Shown: positions 43,467 through 51,643 of the stretch, piece after piece | Numbering within the stretch: position 1 is the first letter of the stretch | Layout: every line of letters starts with the position of its first letter | DNA from: an uncultured Prevotella sp. | Lineage (GTDB): Bacteria > Bacteroidota > Bacteroidia > Bacteroidales > Bacteroidaceae | Length of the DNA: 64,000 nucleotides | Assembly: GCA_905236755.1 (NCBI GenBank) | Contig: CAJOCR010000010.1 | Location: 93,002-157,001, forward strand | Direction of reading: 5' to 3' | Program-made: the position numbers and the translations under genes | The notes under the pieces: model-generated | What the model was told of the DNA's origin: nothing | Database searches by the model: none | Seen by the model: only the letters and a program-made list of their open reading frames with translations

Positions 43467-44426
43467 TTATTTGAATAATTCTTTTATGCCACCCAGACTA
43501 CCCATGATATTTGATGCCTCATATGGCAGGAACACGGTCTTGGTCTTATCACCCTGAGCCAACTGCTCCATCATCTGGATATAGTTCTTTGCCAACAGGT
43601 AGTTAGCAGGATTGCTACTCTGACCTACAGCCTGAGTAATCTGGTCAATGGCTCTTGCTTCAGCCTCAGCCTTACGGATACGAGCAGTAGCCTCACCTTC
43701 AGCCAACAAAATAGCCTTCTGCTTCTCAGCCTCTGCACGATTAATCTTAGCCGCCTTTTCACCTTCAGACTGAAGAATCTGAGCCTGCTTATTACCCTCA
43801 CTTGTAAGAATGGTAGCACGCTTGTCACGCTCTGCCTGCATCTGCTTCTCCATAGCCTGCAGCACACTCGATGGGGGAATAATATCCTGCAACTCAACAC
43901 GGTTTACCTTGATACCCCACTTATTGGTAGCATCATCAAGAACACCACGCAACTTAGTATTTATAGTATCACGACTGGTAAGAGTCTGGTCGAGTTCCAT
44001 CTCACCAATAATATTACGCAGAGTAGTCTGTGTAAGCTTCTCTATCGCGTTAGGAAGGTTATTGATTTCATAAACAGCCTTGAAAGGATCAACAATCTGG
44101 AAATACAGCAACGCATTAATCTCCATCTGAATATTATCCTTTGTGATTACGTTCTGACGGTCAAAGTCATAAACCTGCTCACGAAGATCAATAGAGGTAG
44201 AATAAACATAACGTCCATTCTTCAAAGTCACCATTTCCTTAGCACGGTCAATGAAAGGAATGATAATATTGATACCTGGCTTCAAAGTAGCATAATACTT
44301 TCCAAGACGTTCAATAATCTGTGTTTCACTCTGAGAGATTATCACAATAGTCTTCTTTACAAAAATCAATGCAAGTAAGACAAGTGCTATTAGCACATAA
44401 GTTAAAATTGGCATATCCATATGCAT
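43467..44426 (-). CDS. SPFH/band 7 membrane protein (QmcA/slipin-like)
   Basis: 319 residues. An N-terminal membrane helix (PILTYVLIALVLLALIFV) is followed by the SPFH domain (about 25-200: SQSETQIIERLGKYYATLKP) and a long coiled coil rich in Glu, Lys and Ala (RATILTSEGNKQAQILQSEG). Such proteins form ring-like scaffolds in membrane microdomains and often guard the FtsH protease. It is paired with NfeD, 25 bases upstream, as is standard for the family. Confidence 0.92.
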   Translation of the reverse strand: MHMDMPILTYVLIALVLLALIFVKKTIVIISQSETQIIERLGKYYATLKPGINIIIPFIDRAKEMVTLKNGRYVYSTSIDLREQVYDFDRQNVITKDNIQMEINALLYFQIVDPFKAVYEINNLPNAIEKLTQTTLRNIIGEMELDQTLTSRDTINTKLRGVLDDATNKWGIKVNRVELQDIIPPSSVLQAMEKQMQAERDKRATILTSEGNKQAQILQSEGEKAAKINRAEAEKQKAILLAEGEATARIRKAEAEARAIDQITQAVGQSSNPANYLLAKNYIQMMEQLAQGDKTKTVFLPYEASNIMGSLGGIKELFK

Positions 44427-44451
44427 TTTTTCAGTTATTAGTTATTATTTA

Positions 44452-44904
44452 TTATGAAACATGGCAAACAGTAACAACGATACTATTGCGACTAACGATC
44501 TTCACTCTTTCGCCTTCAGCAATAGTTTCACCATTCTCACCAAGAGCACGCCAGCAGTCACCATCCACCTTCACATAACCAGGCTTGTCAGCTTCAATGC
44601 TTTCAACAACCTCACCAACACGACCTATCAAGGCATCAGCATTACTCTCGCGCTCTTCACCACCCCTATGCAGAGCTTTCAGCAATCGAGGACGAATAAG
44701 CCATATACTCAATACCGAGCAAACAGCCCATACCACCACCTGTACCCAGAATGGTACTCCGGCAAGCGAAACACCAACGGCAACAAGTGCACCTATAGCA
44801 AAACAAGTGATAAAGAAATCACCAGAGCTCAACTCCAATATCAAACATATAAACATGATGATAGTCCAGAGGAGCCATAAATTTTCTAAAATGTAGTTTA
44901 GCAT
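44452..44904 (-). CDS. NfeD-family membrane protein
   Basis: 150 residues with about three to four membrane spans in the first 75 (LLWTIIMFICLILEL, FFITCFAIGALVAVGVSL, VVVWAVCSVLSIWLI). An OB-fold NfeD domain follows (LIGRVGEVVESI, ... VKVDGDCWRALG). NfeD proteins lack enzymatic activity in this short form and work with their SPFH partner, encoded next. First gene of the NfeD-SPFH-wecB run. Confidence 0.9.
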   Translation of the reverse strand: MLNYILENLWLLWTIIMFICLILELSSGDFFITCFAIGALVAVGVSLAGVPFWVQVVVWAVCSVLSIWLIRPRLLKALHRGGEERESNADALIGRVGEVVESIEADKPGYVKVDGDCWRALGENGETIAEGERVKIVSRNSIVVTVCHVS

Positions 44905-45129
44905 AATAATAAATTAAAATGTAAATATTGAAAGAATGAAAAATTGAAAGATTAAAAAGCGCTTTGCGCTTCATTTCTTCCCGTTGGTCAGAGTAACTCT
45001 TCAATATTACTTCCTTCGCTGATTGTTTGCACCAACTGCGCTAACAGCAAACGCTCAGTCAGTGATAATTTTCAATATTCAATCTTCAATATTCAATAGC
45101 GAAGTTTACTTCGCACTGGGAGGGGTCTT
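44905..45129. repeat. Repeat-filled intergenic gap
   Basis: Contains AAAGCGCTTTGCGCTTC, CCCGTTGGTCAGAG, an inverted copy of the 71-bp repeat (45008-45070), TTCAATATTCAATCTTCAAT runs (45071-45097), a GCGAAGTTTACTTCGC hairpin (45098-45113) and GGGAGGGGTCTT next to the M48 gene stop. Confidence 0.75.
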
Positions 45130-46008
45130 TTATTTCTTTTTCTTCGTTGTTTTCTTTGTCGTCTTTGTCTTTGTCGCTGTTGTCTTAGTTGTTGTTGCAG
45201 GCTTATAATATTTCTGAGCCTCAGGCAACCACTTATTGATATTTGCTATGCGAGTAGCATCTGAAGGGTGATCGCTGAACAGTTCAGAAGTATTGTTTGT
45301 TGAGCTTGCTGCCATACGCTGCCAGAAAGAAACAGCAACAGAAGGATCATATCCAGCCATCGCAGAAAGGATAAGTCCGATATAATCGGCCTCCGACTCA
45401 TTATCACGACTATATTTCAAATTCTTAAACGAGAAATACTGACCAGCCACAGCACTTGCTGTCTGAGTGATTCCCTGATCAACACCTAACGCACCCAATA
45501 CGGCAGCACCTGCCTGAGTACCATATTGCTGACGATATTTCTTACTCAACTGTTCAGCACTATGCTTAGCAACAGCATGGGCAATCTCATGACCTAACAC
45601 AATAGCCAAAGAAGCCTCATTCTGAGTAACAGGAAGCAAACCCTCGTAAACAACAATCTTACCGCCAGGCATACAGAACGCATTCACCTGTTTGTCGGCA
45701 ACGAGATTAAACTCCCAGCTATAGTTCTTCAGATCAGCTTCCATACCGTTATTCTTAAGGTATGTCTCCACGGCATTAGCCAACTTCTTACCTACACGTG
45801 TAACCATTGCAGTATTAGTGGCATTAGTAGATTTCTTTGCACTCGCCATATACTGTGTGTATTCCTTTGTAGAAAGACTCAGCACCTCCTCGTCAGTAAC
45901 CAATAAGTTATGCTTACGACCAGAGATAGGAACTGTTGACGTAGTACCACAAGCAGAAAGCATTAATACCCCTGCTATCAAAAGCATTAAAAGGTTTTTC
46001 TTTTTCAT
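45130..46008 (-). CDS. M48-family metalloprotease lipoprotein
   Basis: 292 residues. Lipoprotein signal with LSAC lipobox (Cys at about 20). The zinc site HEIAHAVAKH (about 145-154) and the third ligand in ESEADYIG are present, as in BepA/LoiP/YcaL-type periplasmic M48 proteases that check outer-membrane proteins. The last 22 residues are almost all Thr and Lys (ending KTTKKTTKKKK), an odd tail from an ACN/TTY-type microsatellite. Probably active in the periplasm. Confidence 0.92.
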   Translation of the reverse strand: MKKKNLLMLLIAGVLMLSACGTTSTVPISGRKHNLLVTDEEVLSLSTKEYTQYMASAKKSTNATNTAMVTRVGKKLANAVETYLKNNGMEADLKNYSWEFNLVADKQVNAFCMPGGKIVVYEGLLPVTQNEASLAIVLGHEIAHAVAKHSAEQLSKKYRQQYGTQAGAAVLGALGVDQGITQTASAVAGQYFSFKNLKYSRDNESEADYIGLILSAMAGYDPSVAVSFWQRMAASSTNNTSELFSDHPSDATRIANINKWLPEAQKYYKPATTTKTTATKTKTTKKTTKKKK

Positions 46009-46037
46009 ATATACTATACATATATTTAGTTCTATTG

Positions 46038-46127
46038 CAAAGTTACCATTTTTTTTAATTCTTCATCGCACAAAGTCGAATATTTCCACATTCAACATTA
46101 AAAATTCCACATTTTATATTACCTTTG
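46038..46127. promoter_or_regulatory. Divergent promoters of the M48 and fucosidase genes
   Basis: Minus-strand TAACTTTG at 46038-46045, and plus-strand TACCTTTG at 46120-46127 (43 bases before the fucosidase ATG). Confidence 0.7.
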
Positions 46128-46169
46128 CAATGTTATCAACGAATTTTCTAACAACAAAACCTAACAAAA

Positions 46170-47540
46170 ATGAGAAAAACTATTCTGGCCATTACTGCCG
46201 CCATTATGTTTAGCACAAACGCTATGGCTCAGGGCGATGTTTACGAGCGCTCTAAAATATACGAATGGCCTACCGACAAGCAAGTAGTCAACAAGCTTCA
46301 CCAATGGCAAGATCTTAAATTCGGAGTACTGTTCCACTGGGGACTCTATGCCGTTCCCGGAATAGTAGAATCATGGTCTATCTGCGATGAAGACTGGGTT
46401 ACACGCGACACTACAATGACCTATCAGCAATACAAAGACTGGTACTGGGGACAAGCCGACAAATTCAACCCTACCGACTTCAATCCTGAGCAATGGGCAA
46501 GCGTTATGAGCGATGCTGGTATGAAATACATGATCTTCACTACCAAGCACCACGATGGTTTCTGTATGTTTGACAGTAAATACACCGATTTCAGCATTGC
46601 CCACCATGCATTCAAGAACGACCCACGTCGCGACGTACTTAAATATGTCAATGACGCCTTCCGTCAGAAGAACTTCATGATTGGAACCTATTTCTCTAAG
46701 CCCGACTGGCACTCACAAGACTATTGGTGGGATGTGTATCCAACAAAGAGAGGTCGTAATGTAAACTACGACATCAAGAAATGGCCTTGGCGTTGGAATG
46801 CATACAAAGAGTTCACATACAATCAGATGAACGAGATTCTCTCTCGCTATGGTAAGGTTGACATCCTTTGGATGGATGGTGGCTGGGTATGCAAAGAAAA
46901 CAATCAAGACATCGACATGCCACGCATCGCAGAGATGGCTCGTCGCAATCAGCCTGGTATCATCATGGTTGACCGTACTATTCACGGTCCATACGAGAAC
47001 TACCAGACACCAGAGCGCACCATTCCTGAAACACAGCTCAACTACCCATGGGAAAGTTGCATTCCACTCACCAACGACTGGGGATATGTAACCCATCCTA
47101 CATGGAAGTCACCAGAGAAAGTTATCAACACCCTTATCGAGATAGTAGCCAAAGGTGGTAACCTCGTCCTTGGCGTTGGCCCTACCCCACAGGGAACAAT
47201 CCAGCCAGAGGCAGTCACCCGTCTTCAAGCCATCGGCAAATGGCTAAAGAAGAATGGTCGTGCCATCTACAACACCACAACAACAAAGAACTACCACTCA
47301 GGCAATGTGTGGTTCACAGCAAGCAAAGACGGCAAGCACCTCTATGCAATATACATGCTTCCAGAAGGCGAAAAACTCCCTCAAACCGTCACATGGCAGG
47401 GCAACCTTCCAAAGAAAGGTTCAAAGGTTAAGGTTCTTGCAAATGGCAAGAGCATAAAGCCTACTATAAACGGTAACAACGTAACCGTGAAGCTACCAGC
47501 AGGCTTGCCTCAGCAGTCGGTGGCGTTTGAAGTTAAATAA
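46170..47540 (+). CDS. Alpha-L-fucosidase, GH29
   Basis: 456 residues with a signal peptide (MRKTILAITAAIMFSTNAMA). GH29 catalytic domain: FGVLFHWGLYAVPG near 51-64, FTTKHHDGFCMFDSKYTDFS (123-142), and the likely nucleophile D236 in VDILWMDGGWVC. A small C-terminal beta domain follows (ending VAFEVK). It releases fucose from host or plant glycans in the periplasm or at the surface. Not part of a visible polysaccharide-utilisation cluster: the neighbours are unrelated and a terminator follows. Confidence 0.94.
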   Translation: MRKTILAITAAIMFSTNAMAQGDVYERSKIYEWPTDKQVVNKLHQWQDLKFGVLFHWGLYAVPGIVESWSICDEDWVTRDTTMTYQQYKDWYWGQADKFNPTDFNPEQWASVMSDAGMKYMIFTTKHHDGFCMFDSKYTDFSIAHHAFKNDPRRDVLKYVNDAFRQKNFMIGTYFSKPDWHSQDYWWDVYPTKRGRNVNYDIKKWPWRWNAYKEFTYNQMNEILSRYGKVDILWMDGGWVCKENNQDIDMPRIAEMARRNQPGIIMVDRTIHGPYENYQTPERTIPETQLNYPWESCIPLTNDWGYVTHPTWKSPEKVINTLIEIVAKGGNLVLGVGPTPQGTIQPEAVTRLQAIGKWLKKNGRAIYNTTTTKNYHSGNVWFTASKDGKHLYAIYMLPEGEKLPQTVTWQGNLPKKGSKVKVLANGKSIKPTINGNNVTVKLPAGLPQQSVAFEVK

Positions 47541-47574
47541 AAGACCCCTCCTAACCTCCCCTCCAAAGGGGAGG
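47541..47574. repeat. GC-rich palindrome after the fucosidase gene
   Basis: AAAGACCCCTCCTAA, then CCTCCCCTCC, AAA, GGGGAGG (47555-47574). It begins at the base after the fucosidase stop and is in inverted orientation to the copy that ends the fmt gene 130 bases away. Confidence 0.85.
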
Positions 47575-47591
47575 AATCCATTCAAATAGCA

Positions 47592-47635
47592 AAAGCCTCT
47601 TGTAGAAATCAACAATCTACAAGAGGCTTTTTTTA
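47592..47635 (+). terminator. Rho-independent terminator after the fucosidase gene
   Basis: AAAGCCTCTTGTAGA and TCTACAAGAGGCTTT form a 15-bp stem with a 9-base loop, ending in a T run. Confidence 0.95.
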
Positions 47636-47700
47636 TTCTTAAAGTTCTGTATATGCTTCTTAAGTATAGCCAGCTTGTTTGTGCAATACTTCTAAGCAAG

Positions 47701-48696
47701 TTACGATTCCTCCCCTCTAGAGGGGAGGTTAGGAAGGGTCTTTAATGCTTCAACATCTCGCACGCCATTCATAAATGCAATGCCCTGCATTCTCTTCTTA
47801 CCGGCAGGCTGCACCTCAGTCAGTTCCACGCTACCCTTACCAGTAGCCACATAAAGGTGTTTCTTATCGCGGAAGAATTTACCGGCAGGCAGTTCCGTTT
47901 CAGGTCCAATCTTAGTAGCCCAAATCTTAATTATCTGCTCATTATTACCATCGGTAACTGTAGTCCAGGTACCACGGTCATAGAGTCCACGCACGAAATC
48001 GTGTACCTCCTTAGCCGACTTCTTCCAATCAATCTCACAATCCTCCTTATTAATCTTGTGAGCATATAAATATTTCTCCTCCAATTCAGTTGCAGGCTGA
48101 TCCATGGCAGGAATCTCCTCACCATATTTAATAATATCGTCAACAGTCTGCAGCATCACCTGAGTACCAAGAACAGCCAAGTCATTATACACCTGTTCAA
48201 AATTAGCATCAGCATCAATAGCATATTTCTCCTGATGGATAATCTTACCAGTATCAATATCATGATCCAAGAAGAAGGTAGTAACGCCCGTCTCCTCGTC
48301 ACCATTGATAATAGCAGCGTTGATAGGCGAAGCACCACGGTATCTTGGCAATAACGACGCATGAACATTAAAAGTACCGTATTTAGGCATACCCCACACC
48401 ATCTCAGGCAGAATTCTGAAAGCAGTAACAACCTGCAAGTCAGCATTATAACTCTTAAGCTGCTCAATAAACTCAGGGTCTTTCATCTTTACAGGCTGCA
48501 GAACAGGCAAGCCTTGTTCCAGAGCATACTCTTTCACCTTAGTAGGTTGCAGCTTATCCTGATGACGCCCCACAGGTTTATCAGGCTGAGTCACCACAGC
48601 AACTACATTATATCCACCCTCAACAAGTCCCCTGAGATTAGCAACAGCAAACTCAGGAGTTCCCATAAATACAATTCTTAAATCTGTTTTAGTCAT
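47701..48696 (-). CDS. fmt: Methionyl-tRNA formyltransferase with repeat-derived tail
   Basis: 331 residues. It formylates initiator Met-tRNA. N-terminal formyltransferase domain: RIVFMGTPEFAV, SLLPRYRGASPINAAIINGD with catalytic Asn/His region and DTGKIIH. The C-terminal OB domain ends near IAFMNGVRDVEALK. The last residues, TLPNLPSRGEES, are translated from the GC-rich palindrome at 47709-47728 with its flanks, so the native stop has been replaced. The enzyme core is complete. Confidence 0.94.
   Translation of the reverse strand: MTKTDLRIVFMGTPEFAVANLRGLVEGGYNVVAVVTQPDKPVGRHQDKLQPTKVKEYALEQGLPVLQPVKMKDPEFIEQLKSYNADLQVVTAFRILPEMVWGMPKYGTFNVHASLLPRYRGASPINAAIINGDEETGVTTFFLDHDIDTGKIIHQEKYAIDADANFEQVYNDLAVLGTQVMLQTVDDIIKYGEEIPAMDQPATELEEKYLYAHKINKEDCEIDWKKSAKEVHDFVRGLYDRGTWTTVTDGNNEQIIKIWATKIGPETELPAGKFFRDKKHLYVATGKGSVELTEVQPAGKKRMQGIAFMNGVRDVEALKTLPNLPSRGEES
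47704..47745. repeat. GC-rich palindrome translated as the Fmt C-terminus
   Basis: CCTCCCCTC, TA, GAGGGGAGG (47709-47728), then TTAGGAAGGGTCTTTAA. Same sequence and flanks as 47541-47574, but inverted and inside the reading frame of fmt. Confidence 0.85.
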
Positions 48697-48789
48697 CTCT
48701 TACAATTAAAAAAAATAGTGAATAAAGTGAGAAAAAGTCATAGCCAATATCTCATTATCCACTATTCTGTATCATTTTCCTTTTAGTTA

Positions 48790-48809
48790 CCCCCTCCTAC
48801 TGGAGGGGG
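48790..48809 (-). terminator. GC-rich palindrome acting as terminator after the ROK kinase gene
   Basis: CCCCCTCC, TACT, GGAGGGGG, perfect, 18 bases from the stop at 48828. A member of the same dispersed palindrome family. T-run support is weak on the minus strand. Confidence 0.55.
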
Positions 48810-48827
48810 ATGGGGGAGGCTCCTTTT

Positions 48828-49805
48828 TTATTTAATGTCCCAACCAACAGCACTTGCGCCAAGTACAGCTGCACTTGAGCCCTCAAGGCTACTGATAAGG
48901 AACTTAGCCTTATTCTTGTAAATCTTCAATACGTGAGCATCGTAGCTCTTCTTCAAAGGCTCCATCAACAAATCACCAGCCTTGGTCAAACCACCAAAGA
49001 AAATGAATGCTTCAGGGCTGCAGAATGTAGCGAAGTTAGCACAAGCCTCACCAAGCAACTCACCAGTGAAAGTATATACTCGGTTAGCCAAAGCATCACC
49101 CTTAGAAGCAGCAACACTTACATCGTATGAAGTAATATCCTCTGGGTTCATATCACGGAGCAATGAAGGCTCATCACTTGTTTCGAGGAACTCACGTGCT
49201 GTGCGGGCAACACCTGTAGCAGAGCAGTAAGCCTCAAGACAACCCTTGCGACCGCAACCACATGAACGACCGTCAGGACGAACTACCATGTGACCAAGCT
49301 CACCGGCGAAACCATCGCTACCATAAACCATCTGACCGTTGATAACAATACCAGAACCAACACCAGTACCAAGAGTGATGTCGATGAAGTTAGTCATACC
49401 ACGAGCCACACCGTAAGTCATCTCACCGATAGCAGCTGCATTAGCGTCATTGGTAAGAGCAACAGGAAGGTTGTTCAAGCGCTCGCTAAACATCTTTGCC
49501 AATGGCACTACACCATCGTGACCCCAGCTAAGGTTTGGTGCATATTCTATAGTACCGTTGTAGAAGTTACCGTTAGGTGCACCGATACCCATTGCCTTAA
49601 TCTGCTCCAGACCACCTACCTGATCAACGATAGGCTGCAATGCGTTCACAGCAGCATCAACATAATCCTCTACTGTATCATAACCTTGAGTTTTAATAGC
49701 AGTGGTAGCCTTAATGTTACCACGACTGTCAACAATACCAAATACGGAGTTAGTTCCTCCAAGATCCAGGCCAATAACATATGGCTTCAAAACCTGTTCT
49801 TCCAT
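48828..49805 (-). CDS. ROK-family sugar kinase (glucokinase-like)
   Basis: 325 residues. ASKHA motifs: phosphate-1 GLDLGGTNSVFGIVD; catalytic Asp in LTNDANAAAIGEM; GTGVGSGIVI; and the ROK zinc-binding site GCGRKGCLEAYCS. It phosphorylates glucose or a related hexose with ATP. No helix-turn-helix, so it is an enzyme rather than a repressor. Monocistronic, with a perfect promoter at 49861-49892. Confidence 0.92.
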   Translation of the reverse strand: MEEQVLKPYVIGLDLGGTNSVFGIVDSRGNIKATTAIKTQGYDTVEDYVDAAVNALQPIVDQVGGLEQIKAMGIGAPNGNFYNGTIEYAPNLSWGHDGVVPLAKMFSERLNNLPVALTNDANAAAIGEMTYGVARGMTNFIDITLGTGVGSGIVINGQMVYGSDGFAGELGHMVVRPDGRSCGCGRKGCLEAYCSATGVARTAREFLETSDEPSLLRDMNPEDITSYDVSVAASKGDALANRVYTFTGELLGEACANFATFCSPEAFIFFGGLTKAGDLLMEPLKKSYDAHVLKIYKNKAKFLISSLEGSSAAVLGASAVGWDIK

Positions 49806-49860
49806 GTGTTTTATAAGTTTATTTGTTAGTTATTACTTTTCAAAAAGATTGAATTTCGCA

Positions 49861-49892
49861 CAAAATTAGCATAATCGCCCGAAATATGCAAA
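49861..49892 (-). promoter_or_regulatory. Promoter of the ROK kinase gene
   Basis: Minus-strand TTTG (49889-49892), 20 bases, TAATTTTG (49861-49868): full consensus. Confidence 0.85.
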
Positions 49893-49962
49893 TAAAACCC
49901 GTTTAATTTTGTTATCTCACCCTTTTACTATACCTTTACTCCTTGCGGCGTGAAGGTACTGG

Positions 49963-50019
49963 CACTCGGAAATGAAAAGAAAAGCAAGCTTGCATTTCTC
50001 TCGTTTTTTTATACCTTTG
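49963..50019 (+). promoter_or_regulatory. CGAG element with promoter for the LysE gene
   Basis: The element (CACTCGGAAATGAAAAGAAA, then AGCAAGCTTGCATTTCTCTCG) matches the 82-bp units at 38951-39114. It ends in TTG (49990-49992), 19 bases, TACCTTTG (50012-50019). The transcript would start near 50026. Confidence 0.8.
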
Positions 50020-50028
50020 CACCTTGAT

Positions 50029-50709
50029 ATGAACTCACTATTTCCATTCCAGATTAATATTCTGGAGCTCATTTTTAAAGGCATCATCATAGGTATCTGC
50101 GCTTCTGCTCCTATGGGACCTGTAGGTATTCTCTGTGTACAACGCACACAGAAGAAAGGCCGTTGGTATGGCTTTGCCACAGGTGTTGGCGCTGCAGCCA
50201 GCGATTTCATCTATGCTCTGCTCACAGGATTGGGTATGAGTTTCGTTTTAGACTTTGTCAACGATCCCGTTTACAAATTCTATCTTCAGCTCCTTGGTGG
50301 CATCATGTTACTTGTCTTTGGTTTCTACAGTTTCAACAACAATCCGCTGAAGAATGCCCATCAAGGCGGACAAAAGCAGAAAGGCAGTCTATGGCATAAT
50401 GGTTTCACAGGCTTCCTCATCACCTTTTCAAATCCAATGATTATACTGCTTTTCATGGCACTCTTCGCACAGTTTGCCTTCGTCATCCCCGACCATCCCC
50501 TTGAGATGTGTCTTGGATACACCAGCATCATCTTTGGTGCCCTGCTATGGTGGTATAGTCTTACATGGGTTATCGACATCATGCGCAACAAGTTCGATGA
50601 ACTCGGAGTAATCATCATCAACCGCATCATTGGCGGAGCCGTAATGATTTTCTCTATCATCGCCCTCATGGGAACATTGTTCAATATCTATCTTCTGCCT
50701 AAGTTCTAA
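50029..50709 (+). CDS. LysE-family transporter
   Basis: 226 residues from ATG 50029. The same frame is open up to an ATG at 49972, but that codon lies inside the promoter repeat, upstream of the transcript start, so the longer form is an artefact. Six membrane spans; the family signature CASAPMGPVGILCVQRTQKKG is at residues 22-42 (split here as CASAPMGPVG and ILCVQRTQKKG) and FLITFSNPMIIL is in the second half. LysE proteins export amino acids or similar metabolites. DUF4924 follows after 44 bases and may be cotranscribed. Confidence 0.88.
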   Translation: MNSLFPFQINILELIFKGIIIGICASAPMGPVGILCVQRTQKKGRWYGFATGVGAAASDFIYALLTGLGMSFVLDFVNDPVYKFYLQLLGGIMLLVFGFYSFNNNPLKNAHQGGQKQKGSLWHNGFTGFLITFSNPMIILLFMALFAQFAFVIPDHPLEMCLGYTSIIFGALLWWYSLTWVIDIMRNKFDELGVIIINRIIGGAVMIFSIIALMGTLFNIYLLPKF

Positions 50710-50753
50710 CCGTTCTTAGGCACATTTCATTTTGAATCATAAAGGAGTTATAT

Positions 50754-51377
50754 ATGAAGATTGCTCAAAAATTACGTAAAGAGAACATCGCCGAATACCT
50801 GCTATACATGTGGCAGATAGAAGACCTTATCCGTGCTTTCGGATGTTCACTTCCTGTTATTCGACGTAATTACATCTCACAGTTCAAAGACCTCACAGAC
50901 GAAGAACTCGATGACGAGATTGACTGGTTCTCAAACCTCATCCGAATGATGAACGAAGAGGGAAAACGTGAAGCAGGCCATCTGAACATCAACAAAGTGT
51001 TGCTTCAGGATCTTGAAGACCTACACGCCCGACTTCTGCAGTCAACGAAGTTCCCATTCTATAGTGGAGAATACTACAAGGTACTGCCATTTATTGTTGA
51101 GCTGCGACAGAAAAACAAACAGGCAGAAGCCAAAGCCCGCCGCGACGAACAGGACGGAATAGCCGACAACGACGAGCTGTCACTTCTCAATTCTGGCATT
51201 GACAACAAGTCTGAAGTAGAAACCTGTTTCGAAGCCCTCTACGGCACAATGATTCTGCGTATGCAAGGCAAGGAAATTTCGCAGGAAACCCAACGTGCCC
51301 TCAAGGAAATCACCACCCTCGTCGGTCTCCTCAATGATTACTATATCAAAGACAGAGACGAAGGACTGGAGTACTAA
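50754..51377 (+). CDS. DUF4924 family protein
   Basis: 207 residues, cytoplasmic and helical. The start MKIAQKLRKENIAEYLLYMW, then DLIRAFGCSLPVI, is the pattern I associate with DUF4924, a Bacteroidetes family of unknown function. A good ribosome site (GGAG, 7 bases) precedes the ATG. It is 44 bases after the LysE gene and upstream of rmlD and prfC, a neighbourhood recalled from other Bacteroidales. Confidence 0.82.
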   Translation: MKIAQKLRKENIAEYLLYMWQIEDLIRAFGCSLPVIRRNYISQFKDLTDEELDDEIDWFSNLIRMMNEEGKREAGHLNINKVLLQDLEDLHARLLQSTKFPFYSGEYYKVLPFIVELRQKNKQAEAKARRDEQDGIADNDELSLLNSGIDNKSEVETCFEALYGTMILRMQGKEISQETQRALKEITTLVGLLNDYYIKDRDEGLEY

Positions 51378-51643
51378 CACCTCTCCCCCCGCCCCTCAAC
51401 GCGAAGTAAACTTCGCTATTGAAGATTGAATATTGAAGATTGAATATTGAAGTGCACAGCGCTTTTTAATATTTAAATTTTTCATTCTTTAAATATTTAA
51501 ATCTTACTTAGGGAGCCTCACTAACGTTCAAATTAATTCATAATATAAATATATATCAATTCTAAACTCCACATTTCAAATTTGTAATTCAAATTTGGCA
51601 CTCTCCCACTCGGGGGAGAGAGGGGAGAGAGGTTTTACGCATC
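51378..51643. repeat. Repeat-filled gap before rmlD
   Basis: CTCTCCCCCCGCCCCTCAA, a GCGAAGTAAACTTCGC hairpin (51401-51416), three ATTGAAGATTGAATATTGAA-type units (51418-51450), AT-rich spacer, and the palindrome CTCTCCC/GGGGGAGAG (51601-51620) 24 bases before the rmlD ATG. Confidence 0.7.
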
